NCBI GenBank assembly: GCA_964035545.1
Contig: OZ037766.1
Span: forward strand, 21,024,767 to 21,088,766
Direction of reading: 5' to 3'
Length of the DNA stretch: 64,000 bases
Source of the DNA: Bugula neritina
Lineage: Eukaryota > Bryozoa > Gymnolaemata > Cheilostomatida > Bugulidae
The translations under genes and the position numbers were made by a program. How positions within the stretch are numbered: the stretch's first letter is position 1; every line of letters begins with the position of its first letter. The notes below the pieces were generated by a model that did not search any database, was not told the origin of the DNA, and saw only the letters and a list, made by a program, of their open reading frames with translations. Below are positions 25,806-39,670 of this stretch, in pieces.

Positions 25806-26642
25806 AGCAATACTTGAAAATTCATACGTACATGCTGGTACCTTTATTATATAAAAACTGCTGAAACATTTCCATTAAAGTTTTGTGTCTGTTTTTTTGT
25901 GACAAAGTGTAACTTAATTTTGAAGTTTTTTGTAGTATATTTTTTGATGAAATGAATACAATTTAATAAATAGCATGACTTGACAGAATTTAAAAAAATT
26001 ATTCTACAATTAATGATAATTTGATATCACAATGTCTTATTGCTATGAAACGTATAGTAATTCATGCCATATTGCACAAGTTTTCATGTTTGAAATAATA
26101 TATAATATGATATAATTTGATTAGTAAACTGGTGTATTTTAAAAAAAAATTATATTATTGAATTCTGCTCAGCAAGCATAGAATGTCAAAAGTAGACCAT
26201 AAACAAAATACAATTACTATATCTAAGCCACTGCAACTTAACTTATGAAACTGCTAACAAAAGACACCGAAAAAAGTTGAACAAGCATGAAAATTCTATT
26301 TCAAAAACCTATTTTCATAATTTGGTTAAAGAATCCAATTGCTGTTGGAAAGACCCTGTGGTTAGTTACTATTTATTAAAAAAAGGCTATTTGAAAGTTA
26401 ATAAATTACAGATAGGAAACATTGTTATAATGATAGTATATACAGAAATAGCTGGGTTAACAAACAAAATATGTCATATAAACCAGGTATGTACAGCTAC
26501 CAATCAACATTTTAACAAATTTAAATTAATTTTGTTTATTTGTGTATAGTATGTTTATTACATATTATACAATATATGGTATATATAAGATGTTATTTAT
26601 ATGGTATATGTTGTAAATATGCATACATATTATAGTAGGGAA

Positions 26643-26849
26643 GGGTGGGGCTAGTTAAACCAAATTCTTCACTTTTGAACATATATGGTTTTAAACAAAC
26701 TTATTATCATATCTAAAAACTAAAACCATGAAGGTCAGTCATATGTTTCTGGTTTTGTCCATTAAAACTCAATGCATAAACATTTTACTCACTGATGTTT
26801 TGCCTGTAAACTTTTGGTTAAACTTGCCTCGATAGGAGCAAGTTTAAAA

Positions 26850-26850
<1 letters not shown>
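26643..26850 (+). mobile_element. short GTGGGG-end MITE, related family
   Basis: It begins GGTGGGGCTAGTTAAACC and ends with GGTTAAACTTGCCTCG, an inverted match. The interior (TTTTGTCCATTAAAACT, TGCATAAACATTTTACTCAC) recurs inverted at about 36637-36845 and 40700-40850. Non-coding, about 200 bp. Confidence 0.6.
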
Positions 26851-28805
<1,955 letters not shown>

Positions 28806-28810
<5 letters not shown>

Positions 28811-28915
28811 AGGTACTACTTTACTGATGATTAGGTGCAACCTAGCCTCCTTATCTTGCTGCCGAATAATTTAATTTCATTCAATATACAAGTTACTGCT
28901 GCTATACCAAGGAAT
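28806..28915 (+). promoter_or_regulatory. conserved 5' module of G-type genes
   Basis: The roughly 100 bp upstream of the ATG (GATTAGGTGCAAC, CCTAGCCTCC, TTATCTTGCTGC, TTCATTCAATATACAAG) recur upstream of I (about 35010-35107), J (about 37295-37383) and the exon-1 relic (about 21700-21794). Only the proximal part (CAATATACAAGTTACTGCT) is upstream of K. TTATCT is the reverse complement of a GATA-factor core; it is altered in the relic. The module may contain the 5' UTR and promoter. The regulatory role is inferred. Confidence 0.45.
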
Positions 28916-29888
28916 ATGAAGAGCCAGTGGCCAACTGTTCTTTCTTTACTCCTTCTAACTCTGTGTCGTGCAAATAGTGAAGCAAGCTGTAAGTATTTTA
29001 AAATTATTTTAAAATTAACTATAAGTCTGATTCTGTTTTACAATCTACTAAATAAATGGCATTCAATTAATTTGTTTGAAATTGATAAAATCAGTTATAT
29101 CCTGGTTTGTAGTGATTACCAATTGATGTGGTATTGTAGATAGATGTCCACCAGAGTATACTCACTACTCTGATATGGATATCTGCCTCAGATTGTCTGA
29201 AGATACAGCAAACTGGGAAGGTGCTAGGCTGACCTGTGAAAATAAAGGAGAAACATTGTTAGCACTGGACAATCTTCGACTCATCAACTGGTTTAAAACT
29301 CTTCGGACTCAAAATCCTTGTAAGTGACTAACTTTTCCTAGTTGAAGACACAGCAAAGCTGCTTTTTCTCAAAAGAATTTGTTTACAATTACTCTTGAAA
29401 TGCTCAACTAAATAATTAAAGTTGTTAAAAGTATTTACATTTTTCACGGCAATTTAAGCTTCTAAAACAGATGACTCATATTTTACTATCCTATCTGCAG
29501 TGCTGCAGTATTGCAGTTAGAATTTTAACTATCATTTTCATATTTCAGTAAATGCACATATTTCTATTCCAAAAATATAATTCACAAAATAATAAACACA
29601 TTAAGTGGCGGTAAATTGTTATTTTGTTTGCTAGATTGGGCAAAAAATGATATAGTGTGGATTAGTGGCAGAAGAGTATACGGTGAACCTTGGAAGTGGC
29701 ATGGTAGAACACTTAATACTATAGTGCTTGGAGACTGGGACCGGTTCCAGCCAAGTGGTGAGAAACGGTCATTCCAGGCATGCATCGTTGTAATCAATGC
29801 ACCAAAATACACATGGGATGACTATGGTTGTTATTCCTTACAACGATATGTATGCGAAAGACCTGGTAAAGATTACCAATTACCATAA
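28916..29888 (+). CDS. secreted C-type lectin-like protein G, QPS variant
   Basis: Exons 28916-28988, 29140-29319 and 29635-29888 give 168 residues. The signal peptide is VLSLLLLTLCRANS; an in-frame upstream start exists, but the one chosen directly precedes the signal core. Exon 2: RCPPEYTHYSDMDIC, NWEGARLTC, GETLLALD and INWFKTLRTQNP. Exon 3: YWAKNDIVWISGRR, GEPWKWHG, QPS at 123-125 (codon AGT, 29754-29756), FQAC, YTWDDYGC and YVCERPGKDY. QPS is unusual at the sugar-specificity site. The nearest paralogues are I (QPN) and K (QPD). Poly(A) signals at 30026 and 30046. Small introns of 151 and 315 bp. Confidence 0.92.
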
Positions 29889-30072
29889 ACTGAACTTCTA
29901 ACAATTTGGTTGTCAGTGAACACCATTACTATAATATGTAATTTAAGTCCATTTATGCAATTTCATAAAATGTAGTAATTTATTGTTAATTTTGTTTTTA
30001 ATGGTATTTCAGTCATATATGATGTAATAAATTTAAAAAGAATTTAATAAATATACAAATTGTATAAAGGAG

Positions 30073-30501
30073 AGTGGGAATAGTAGAACCGAGTGGCTAG
30101 TTGAAGCGCATACTCTAAATTTTGTCCTTTTAATCATAGCACCATTTTATCTCCTTTATTTAAGAGGATTTTAGGTGATCTATCAAACATATGAAAGATC
30201 TGAAATCAAAGCATAAGCTTTCAGGTGAGCTAGCATTTTTCACAATTTTTGAATAGAATGAGCAAACTAAAAATTTATTCTTTCAGAAAAAGTTGTATAG
30301 CTCTTCTAGTTTTAATAGCCCAGTCATATCAATTTAGACGTTTATCTTTAACATGATCTCAAAGCTGGGCAATAACTTAGCATTGCAGAGATATCTCACT
30401 CACAGCAGATATTGATCCTAACTTGTAGTGAGACAGCGTGAGATTAGTTGAGCCACATATAGGAAGTGGGGTGAATTGAACCAGGTACAATTTGCCCCAC
30501 T
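30073..30501 (+). mobile_element. MITE-like element, GTGGGG family, copy 2
   Basis: Full-length relative of 5635-6087. The left end is AGTGGGAATAGTAGAAC and the right end is GTACAATTTGCCCCACT, the inverse of AGTGGGGCAAATTGTAC. It lies between the G poly(A) site and the start of duplication copy 2. Confidence 0.75.
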
Positions 30502-30569
30502 AACTATTTTCAATATGTTCGTTATTACAATTGGGCACACTAAGTTTTTATATTTATTCATCAATCTTG

Positions 30570-33500
30570 GTCTTTGCAGAGATGGTAGCTCTTAACTCAA
30601 ACAAGTTGTTTTCTGCCAATCAAATTGCTTTGAAAACAACAAATCATGTTTGATGAAACAAAATCTTTACTTTATAGTCTCAGCACGTCATATTTTATTA
30701 AAATGAAAGTACTTTTTTATTTTAGAACAAATATAATTTTGCTGTCCGAATAGCCTAGCTATGAAATAAAATTTAGGCTGTAGTGGTTAAAAGTATTTGG
30801 ATACTTGGACTTGTGTCCTTATGATTTAAGTGGTCAAGAAGTAAAACTTTATTTATTATGTCTAGGTTTGCAGTCAGAAAAGGTGATATAGTTATGCTAA
30901 TGAGGAAGACAAAAACAATTATAAAGGTTCAGGAATTTTTATTTTTGTGTATTGTGATGTTCAAAGGTTTTAGCAAGTTATGAATGTTGTCCAATTACAG
31001 AGGGAAAAAGATCTTGTGGTTCTATTTTGCTAATTGAATTTTTAATAGTGGTCTTATAATTTTTGAGATATATATGAGCATTTTATGTCTCATTAGTTTT
31101 ATTTTATACAATAAATGCATTAAATATAAATTTTTATCTAACAATGTTTAATGCACAATTTTATTTTATATTGTAAATTGCCCATATTATACACTAATCA
31201 ACAGTGTACTCTAAACTCTAAAGTCATCATATATCATTATTCCGTATAGTTAGAACAAGAAACATAATTGCTTGTTTAATTAAATCATAGTGTATTAATT
31301 AAGGTAAAATTCCGAAAAACAACTTATAATTGATATGATATTAACAATTCATTTGCATGCATAAGCCCTAAGCAAATATAAGTTAGATGTATATAGCCAT
31401 GCATATATATAGTTTATTTTATTTTATTCTCCACAACCATTTTAAGCCGCTTATTTCATACTCATTCAAAACTTTAACACAGTAAATATAATTTGTAGTT
31501 AAGCAGGTGCATAGCTCCAAATATTTAGTAATTGAGAGTCTTGATATTATTTGGCAATTGAGCACTTGGCCTCAAACTTGAACTTTTAATAAACTTGTCA
31601 GAATATTGTATTGTTGGCATGCAAAGTAGAAACAACATTTAGTTAAAGTCAGAAAAGTGCTTTCTATACTAATTGTCATTTGCTCAACAATTATTTAATA
31701 GTGAGATAGTAGTATTTTGATAAAATAAATAAAAAATATGAAATAAAGATGTTTAGCGCTGCCCACACGAATGAATATTAACAATAATCATGGCTTTGAA
31801 ATTTGCTTTAATTTTGATTACAATTTTAATAATTTAAATAATAACTATAAAAATATTTGTAAATGTATAGTACAATAATTTCTTAAGCTAATTCTGCCTA
31901 ATTAAACTGTCCTTAAACTAAATCAATTTAATTTACTTGTAAATTCAACCAAGATAGCTATAACTGTGCAGTACTATTGCATGGTTACAGAGAGATGAAG
32001 GATGGAGGTACTACAGTCAACAGGATTTGAATCAAATGTTGCTGCATCTAACCACAGTTTGTATCAACAAACCAAAAACTACTCACAATCTGCAGCCTAC
32101 TTGGGCAAAAACATTTATTTGCGCTATAACTACTTCTTTAGCTTGACATATGCTTGACACATGCAAGATGACACGCTACTCTTGTAAAGCTTATGTTATG
32201 TACACTATACATTTTATTATAGCAATTATCTCACTAAAACTTGTATTAGCTCTGTGTCATAAGTCTTAATGCTTTAGTTTTAATATTGTATTCGTATAGT
32301 TTGAAGCATTAACTGTAAGAGAATGGTTATATGTTAATTAAATTTGTCATTATGCTTAAAATAATCTGAAAAACTCTAGATGGAGTATAGTTACATGTAT
32401 AACAATTTATTTACTAATCAACTATGTAGCTGTGCACCGAAGTTTGTGCAGTTTCCTAATTTTGGCAACCATCTATTACCACTGTACTGTCTTTAGATCA
32501 GTCATCATATATATATATAGTGTAATATGTACACACATTTATAATTAGCTTTGCAATTGCAACCTTACTATAGATTGTCTACAATTTTCAGTGCTAACTA
32601 ATCTTTACTGCAATGTTTTTTTCAGCCCTACGATCTAGTTTAGACCTCACTTGAAAATTGCACATTGCGATGAATGTAGTAACAGAATATTATTATTTAA
32701 CTACAGTACATATATGAACCCCTAGCTAAGGCAGCAAAACGTATGATTAGAAATAAATAATCACATTTATAAGCAGTGGCTTGCTGAGTGTCTAATTTGT
32801 TTTGCATTCTATAATATGTAGCATATATGTCTACACACTTATACTAGTACATGCAGTCATCAAGAAGCTGAAAAGATGGCAACTTGTGGTCACATCTTTG
32901 CTGCAGCTACCATATTTTTGACTCAATCAATTATATTTTCACAAAGTGCGGAAGGTAAATGATCAACTCTTTATTCTTTTGATAAAAACTTTAATAATTC
33001 AAGAACTTGGTCGATACTAATAATTTTTCGTATCAAAACAGCAAAATATTTGTGAGCATAACAATTTACCTATTTAAGGAAAAATGACTAATAAAGAATA
33101 AAAATTAATTTTTTGTAACTATTGTAGATGTGTGTCCATCGGGCTATGAGCATAACCCCTTCAGTAATACTTGTGTCCGGCTGATAGAATCCCAGCTAAA
33201 TTGGCCTGATGCAAAAGCCTATTGTGAAAAGGCTGGAGAAACCTTGCTAGTTCTTGACACTTTGGAAAGTATCAATTGGTTCAAAGCACTAAGGACTGTA
33301 AACAAAAGTAAGTATATACTCATTGTTAGACTACCCCATAAGATATTATCTTGATGGAATTTGGTTGATGTCAACAATTGATGAAGTGGTGTCAGCAATG
33401 CAAGCTTTGATAAGCAAATGTTGATGAGTGAGACTTAATGTTTAATTAATAACAGTGCCAAAATTCAGTATATAATACTTTTCGGAACTTGTTTTGACTT

Positions 33501-34563
33501 GAATTTTCTCATTTAATTAACTTAGCCTTAGGTGATATATCACTGTTGCATAAATTATTTATATGTTTAGAGTGGAGAGACACTTATGGTGTTTGGCTAG
33601 CTGGTTACAATGACCACCAAGTATGGAAGTGGCGTGGTCGAAAAACTCATGAGATCTACCTTTCAGACTATCGCCATAATGACCCGGATGGAGCATGGGA
33701 AACTGACCAATGTCTTGCATCTTACCCCTGGCCATCTTTACGTTGGTATGACATTGGATGCAGAGCTGGTGGCTTTACTTTTCCTTGTGAAAAACCAGCC
33801 CAAAGAAGTTGAAAGAATAATTGCATAAAGCAATACTTCAAAATTGCTGGTACTTTTATTATATACAAACTGTTAAAACATTTCCATTAGAGATTTGTGT
33901 CTGTTATTTTATGACAAAGTGTAATCTTGATTTTAAATATTGATATTAATATTTTCTGATGAAATGAATGCAATTTAATAAGTAGTATAACTTGACAGAA
34001 TATAAAAAAATGTATTCTACAATTAATGATAGTTTGACACCACAAAGTCTTATTGTTATGGGATGTAGTAATTCACGCCACAAGCTTTCATGTTTTAAAC
34101 AGTGTATAATATAATAGAACTTGTGTAGTTAACTGCAGGGTGTATTTTCAAAGAGAGATTTCTGTTATTGAAATCTGCTTAGCAAGTTTAGAAGGTCACT
34201 TAAGTACACTATAAACAAGATGCAATTAATACTAATAATTAATACTAATTAAAAGTTGATAAATCAGAGATAGGAAACATTGTTATAATTGTAATAATGA
34301 TAATACAAAGAAAAATAGCTGAATTAACAAACAAAATATGTCATATAAACCAGGTATGTACAGCTATCATTTAACATTTTAACAAATTAAAATTAATTTT
34401 GTTTATTTGTGTCTTTATATGTGTAATATATGTCATGCAACATATGCGAAATATAATGGTATGTATGTTGTAAATATGCTATATAGGCTATGTAGTAGGC
34501 ATGGGTGGGGCTAGTTAAACTAAAGTCTTTACTATAATAAACATATATGGTTTTGAACCAACT

Positions 34564-34570
<7 letters not shown>
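30570..34570. repeat. segmental duplication, copy 2 (carries gene H)
   Basis: Counterpart of 22315-26707. Flanks, exons and 3' UTR align; introns 1 and 2 are about 570 and 430 bp shorter. The block ends in (TA)n where copy 1 continues into the short MITE. Confidence 0.85.
32876..33812 (+). CDS. secreted C-type lectin-like protein H, DPD type
   Basis: Exons 32876-32954, 33128-33307 and 33571-33812 give 166 residues. It is the close paralogue of F: signal peptide HIFAAATIFLTQSIIFS; exon 2 VCPSGYEHNPFSNTC, NWPDAKAYC and INWFKALRTVNK; exon 3 KWRDTYGVWLAGYNDHQ, VWKWRGRK, DPD, ETDQC, LRWYDIGC and FPCEKP. Many F/H amino-acid differences fall in the last exon around the binding site (for example HFSDYLIS against YLSDYRHN). 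The protein ends AQRS because a one-base indel moves the stop relative to F. Compact introns of 173 and 263 bp. Confidence 0.92.
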
Positions 34571-34600
<30 letters not shown>

Positions 34601-34673
34601 CATACATACATATATATACATATATATTATATACATATATATATATACATATATATTATATACATATATATAA
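34565..34673. repeat. (TA)n / TACA compound microsatellite
   Basis: TA repeats with several CATA and ATTATA interruptions, at the right edge of duplication copy 2. Confidence 0.93.
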
Positions 34674-35107
34674 CCTGCTGTCAACTATAATCAACTGAAA
34701 GACACCTTTTCACAACTATAATACTACATTTAAATATTATAACTTCAATCATAACTCAGCAGCATACTTGCATAGATTGAAATAAACTCAAACTTTATTT
34801 AGGCTCCTACTACGTTGAATTTATAAGTTTATGCTAGCAGCTTATCACCAAGTATGTGTAATTCCTTACAAATATTTATTATGCAATACTTTATTAAACT
34901 CATAACCAGTCAAAGACTAAAACAGCTTATACTAGATTTATGTATTATAAGCCATATCAAAATTTTATAACTATAATAGAAAAATTCTCCTTAATACCGT
35001 ATAAGTACTACTTCACTAATGATTAGGTGCACCCTAGCCTCCTTATCTTGCTGCTGTAGAATTTAATTTCATTCAATATGCAAGTTACTGCTGCTATACC
35101 AAGGAAT

Positions 35108-36045
35108 ATGAAGAGCCAGTGGCCACCTGTTCTTTCTTTACTCCTTCTAACTCTGTGTTGTGCAAATAGTGAAGCAAGCTGTAAGTTTATTAAATTTATT
35201 TTAAAATTAAGCTACATTAGATTATGTTTTTTGAGTTACTTAAGAAATTGCATTCATTTTTTTGCTTTTTCCTGGCTTGCAGTGATTACCAATTGACTTG
35301 GTATTGTAGATAGATGTCCACCAGAGTATACTCACTACTCTGATATGGATATCTGCCTCAGATTGTCTGAAGATACAGCAAACTGGGCAGGTGCTAAGTA
35401 TAACTGTGAAAAAAATGGAGAAACATTGTTAGCACTGGACAATCTTCGGCTCATCAACTGGTTTAAAACTCTTCGAGCTCAAAATCCTTGTAAGTTGCAT
35501 GACTAACTTTTCCTAAGACACGGCAAAGCTGCTTTTCTTCAAAAGGCTTTGTTTAATCAACTGCAATTAAATTAAAATTTCTTAATAATTATTCAAATTT
35601 GTTGAAAGTATTTATATTTTTCATGGCAATAAGTTGGTAAAAACAGATGCCCTGTTTACTATCCTATTTGCAGTGCTGCAGTATTGCAGTTGGAATTTTA
35701 ACTATTATTTGTATATTTCTACTCTAAATAACATAACTATAACAAACAAGAAGCATATTATTTTGCAGTAAATTGTTATTATGCTTGCTAGATTGGGCAA
35801 AAAATGATATAGTGTGGATTAGTGGCAGAAGAGTATACGGTGAACCTTGGAAGTGGCATGGTAGAACACTTAATACTATAGTGCTCGGAGATTGGGACCG
35901 GTTCCAGCCAAATGGTGAGAAACTGTCGTTCCAGGCATGCATCGTTGTAATCAATGCACCAAAATACACATGGGATGACTACGGATGCTACTCTCTACAA
36001 AGATATGTATGTGAAAGACCTGGTAAAGATTACCAATTACCATAA
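35108..36045 (+). CDS. secreted C-type lectin-like protein I, QPN variant
   Basis: Exons 35108-35180, 35310-35489 and 35792-36045 give 168 residues. Signal peptide VLSLLLLTLCCANS. Exon 2: RCPPEYTHYSDMDIC, NWAGAKYNC and INWFKTLRAQNP. Exon 3: YWAKNDIVWISGRR, QPN at 123-125 (codon AAT, 35911-35913), TWDDYGC and YVCERPGKDY. The last exon is almost identical to G except for two residues (Ser to Asn at 125 and an Arg to Leu shortly after). A 54-nt tract at 35971-36024, however, is identical to K and differs from G by eight silent changes, pointing to gene conversion. Poly(A) signals at 36199 and 36223. Confidence 0.92.
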
Positions 36046-36249
36046 ACTGAATTTCTAACAATTAAATTGTCAGTGAAAACCATGACTATAATTAAAGCCC
36101 ATTTATTTAATCTCATAATATGTAACAATTTGTTGTAACTTTTGTTGTCATTAACTGTTGTTTAACCATTTATGACGTTATAAATATATATTAATTGTAA
36201 TAAACATGTAAAATATGATTTTAATAAATGATTTATTCTGCTTGGAAAA

Positions 36250-37294
36250 CAATAGTGTTTAATTTATTGTTAGCTATAAACTTAGCAGAAAGTTACCCTG
36301 TGCTACATGTGTATGGCAAATACGCAAGACCACACACATGCATACATTTCAATCATGAAACAATTCAATAAAGATACCATTTTTTATAAGCTTCCTGCGT
36401 ATACCCGCCTTACCTGGCCACAGTGAAACAATTGTAGCTTTGGTACGGATCTTTTGGATGTTAAATAGTTACAATAACACATCACATCAGGTGCTTCTGT
36501 CATTTGTTTATGCTATAATTTATTCTTATTTCCTTCATATTTTTATTGTTATTCTTTAATAAATTCTGTTTCAGCTCACAAAATAGGCAACAAAATATAT
36601 TATAAGATAAATAGCACTAGTTCAATCTTCCCACAGGGTTGTTCAACTTGCCCCCTACCAAGGTATACCTTGTGCCAAATAACTTAAAAGTAAAAATTGG
36701 CTATATCTTGGTGAGTAAAATGTTTATGCATATAGTTTTAATGGACAAAAACAGCAAAATTTTAGCCTTTAGATTGGCAAAAACATTTCAAAAATTCTAC
36801 TCTAAAACGCCATCTTTGGCTCAACTAGTTCCACCTTCCCCTCTACATTATGTAGTATCTTATGTTTCGAATGTGGTAGATGTTGGTAACTAGAAAATTT
36901 GGAGCATGCTGGAAATAGCTTTCTTGCAAGCAAGAATAAACTGCTGCTAACTGTAATTACAGCTAATTACAGCTACACCACACTAAAAGTTTAAGCAAAA
37001 ACGTAATACCGAATTCAAATACTACAAATTCAACTGTAACCCAGCAGCTTACTTGTATAGATTGAAATAGATTCAAACTTATAAATCTAAGCTTTTACGT
37101 GACTATTTTAAACTTATAAACTACTTTATCAACAAGTATGTGTATTATCTTGCAAGTATCTGTTAAGGAATGTTTTATTAAACTGCTAACCAGCAAGATA
37201 TAACCAAAAGGCTTATACTAGATTTAAGTATGTAAGCCATATCAAAATTCCGTAACTATAATAGAAAAATTCTCCTTAATACCATATAAGTACT
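36250..37294. other. intergenic stretch between I and J
   Basis: Diverged homologue of the stretches flanking K (40500-41215 upstream; 42340-42530 downstream). It includes an inverted copy of the short GTGGGG-end MITE near 36637-36845. The open frame at 36639-36893 lies inside that MITE and is not a gene. Confidence 0.6.
36637..36845 (-). mobile_element. short GTGGGG-end MITE, inverted copy
   Basis: It reads TTCAACTTGCCCCCTACC at the left and CAACTAGTTCCACCTTCCCC at the right, inverse to the copy at 26643-26850. The interior TTTTAATGGACAAAAACAG is also the inverse of that copy. Confidence 0.55.
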
Positions 37295-37383
37295 ACTTTA
37301 CTGGTAATTATAGGTGCAACCTAGCCTCCTTATCTTGCTGCTGAAGAATTTAATTTTATTCAATATACAAGTTACCAAGAAAT

Positions 37384-37931
37384 ATGAAAAGCCAGTGGCC
37401 AACTGTTCTTTCTTTACTCATTCTAACTCTGTAGTGTGCAAATAGTGAAGCAAGCTGTAAGCCTAGGGCCACACGGTGCGTATTTTCGCATGCGAAAATT
37501 GAAATCACAAGTAGCAAAGGTGTCCACTGTGCGCGTTGAGAAAACGTTCGCACTTGCGTTGAAAACGCTGAGCGACAAGTGCGAATCGTCTCTGTCATCG
37601 TCACCTAATTGGCTGGTAGCTATTCAGCGAGCCCAATTTCTTTAATTTAGTGCTACATTCCAGCAAATTGCGTTATATTGAAAGCGAGTGCGATTTAAAA
37701 ATGATAGCTTTATTTATCACGCATCACTGACGCTACAGTGGACACCTTTGCTACTTGTGATTTCAATTTTCGCATGCGAAAATACGCACCGTGTGGCCCA
37801 AGGCTAAAAGTCTGTCAAATTTATTCTAAAATTAGCTACATGTAAGTTAGGCTCTATTTTGCAAGCTACTAAATAAGTTGCACTCAATTAATTTGTTTGA
37901 ATTGGATAAAATCAGTTCTATCCTGGTTTGT
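37384..37931 (+). pseudogene. G-type lectin gene J, exon 1 only, with stop and MITE
   Basis: Exon 1 (37384-37456) matches G, I and K but has TAG at codon 17 (37432-37434) in the signal peptide. The GTAAG of the splice donor is kept at 37457-37461, and a complete MITE starts within it. Beyond the MITE, intron 1 resumes (AAGTCTGTCAAATTTATTC) and ends at CCTGGTTTGTA near 37931, only some tens of bases before where the exon 2 acceptor should be. Exons 2 and 3 are gone. The 5' module is intact, so it may still be transcribed. Confidence 0.85.
37460..37805. mobile_element. complete MITE with about 71-bp inverted repeats
   Basis: 346 bp. The left end AGCCTAGGGCCACACGGTGC and the right end, inverted, AGCCTTGGGCCACACGGTGC run on as inverted repeats for about 71 bp with one visible mismatch. 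Inside each repeat is the palindrome TTTTCGCATGCGAAAA. The non-coding middle is more GC-rich than the host and contains a second nested inverted stretch (CACTTGCGTTGAAAACGC / GCGTTGAGAAAACG region). The flanks suggest a TAA-type short target duplication, not certain. A truncated copy is at 16679-16981. Confidence 0.88.
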
Positions 37932-38299
37932 ATATTAATTAGCAGCAAACCCTTTTCCAACACCCCTGGGGCTCAATTTACAATTAAGAGTTGTTTCCTC
38001 CCAGTAGGTATCAGGTTAAAGATCACAGTATAAAAAGCAACATTAATTTTCGTAATCTTGGGTGTTTAAAGTGTAACATAATTACTGGAACATGCTTTAA
38101 TACAGATGAGTCATTGCATGCCTAATAAACAATAGGCACGTGCTCCAACCAATAAACCCAAATTTTTGAATTTTTAATTTCAGTAAAACAGAACTGGCTA
38201 CGGTATGCAATACCCAGCTCTGAATTGTATACAATGACCATTTTATTATCCAAAGAGGTGAAAGGTTAACAGCTCTAAACAGCTGGTTCAGTATAGTTT

Positions 38300-39110
38300 A
38301 CAAACTAAATTTGCAAATTACTCAGCTTTGCTTATTACAAAAAAATTATGTAAAAGCTGCAGATTTTATAACGCAAAATACAATTGGTTGTTACTGCTAA
38401 GTTGCAGCTTAAACTTTATTACACGGTGCAGCAAAAAAGTAACTTTGATATTTAGGCTCGTCTGCATATTTTCAGCAGCTATAATGTTCAATATTTCTTT
38501 TCGCTATAACGCTTGATTAATGCAAGTATGAGATTCCAACTATCACATTAAATAGCACATTATTTCGTTTTAAACTTAGAATAAAAATGGTACTATAAAC
38601 CTATCTAACATAGTTTATAATCAAAATTAGCTAACATATAATGCAGCAACAGATGCATATCTGCACTATAGGCGTAGATATTTTTGTGTAAATAATAGTA
38701 ATTACAGAGGCTGTATAGATAATTCAAACCGCACACTATGTACATGCAGCTATACTAAAGCCTACTAAGTTAGGGTTATCTTACTTGCTATATAGGTTGC
38801 ACCCATCATAATTGCTGTTATTTGGTCAACGCCTAGATTTATTCTTATGGTATTTCAACGTAAACATCTATTAACTATAAACACTGCAACCTAGTCATTA
38901 ATATGGTGGATATATTTGTTTTACCTGGCTATCACATATAAATGAAGAAGACGCGATTTATAATAGCAATGGGCAGTATTGGCTAGTTTTAAAAAGATAA
39001 TACAGCAGTTTGTAAATAATTAGGGTGCTATCTAATAACTATCACGAGTAGAAAACAGGATCTCCCAACATATGAGTCATCTTGCCCTATAGGACTGAAT
39101 GGCGGGACCC
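38300..39110. repeat. diverged duplicate of the K-L intergenic region
   Basis: It aligns in order with about 42540-43370: TACTCAGCTT, AAAGATAATACAGCAGTT, ATGAGTCAT.TTGCCCTAT and TGGCGGGA. The match ends inside what corresponds to the last few codons of minus-strand gene L, so this is the 3' stump of a lost L-type gene beside broken J. Confidence 0.65.
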
Positions 39111-39590
39111 ATTAGTCTAGAAGTAAGCTCACAATAAATGTCCAAAGAATTATATTATTTATACACTGTTTTAGTGGGCCACTGAAAAGCATTTGTTTCT
39201 AAATCAGCACTTTGTGCTGATTCTGAATTCACAAACTCTAGAATCCTATCACTACCCAAACTCTAATTATTGGGAAACACAAGCGTATATATTGGGTACA
39301 AGGTAATTAAATTAGGGGCACATAATGCGCAAAATATTATCCAATATTAACTATAGCTGTGACCTATGGACAACATTATCTGGTGAGATACCAAAATGAA
39401 TTGTTCTTTTTCAAATTATGCACTGATTCTGAATTTATAAATTGCAAAACACTATTTTTATTCAAAACCAAGTTTTTAATAAACACAAATGATTGCTATA
39501 TAAATGGCATATTAAATTTCACAGAAGCATACATATAGTAAAAGTAAAAACTTTGCACCCACTAAATGCTAAAATAGCTTGCAATATAAC

Positions 39591-39670
39591 TGCCTCCACC
39601 GGAACTCGAACCACTGACTTTTGGTCTTGTAAGCCGGCTCGGCTCGCTAACCAATTACACTACAGGGGCA
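39591..39670 (-). repeat. tRNA-like sequence, probably a SINE head or tRNA pseudogene
   Basis: On the minus strand an 80-nt tRNA-like unit starts TGCCCCTGTAGTG. Its A box TAGTGTAATTGG and B box GGTTCGAGTTCC fit the consensus well. The 7-bp acceptor arms (TGCCCCT / GGAGGCA) pair with one mismatch. A Val-like TAC falls at the anticodon position, but the anticodon and T stems pair badly. It is more likely a tRNA-derived SINE or pseudogene than a working tRNA. Confidence 0.55.

Larger units (their letters stand above)
22315..26707. repeat. segmental duplication, copy 1 (carries gene F)
   Basis: This block aligns with 30570-34570. It starts at TTTGCAGAGATGGTAGCTCT and continues through the 5' flank, all three exons and the 3' flank of gene F, to GGTGGGGCTAGTTAAAC and ACATATATGGTTTT. 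Copy 1 has longer introns (about 740 and 690 bp against 173 and 263 bp in copy 2). Together with the following G/I genes, the repeated unit is about 7-8 kb. Confidence 0.85.

Noticed and set aside
29582-29812. Minus-strand open frame, repeated at 35724-35969
   Set aside because: Antisense shadow of the last exon of G and I.
39591-39670. Functional tRNA-Val gene
   Set aside because: A and B boxes and acceptor arms are good, but the anticodon and T stems pair badly; called tRNA-like instead.
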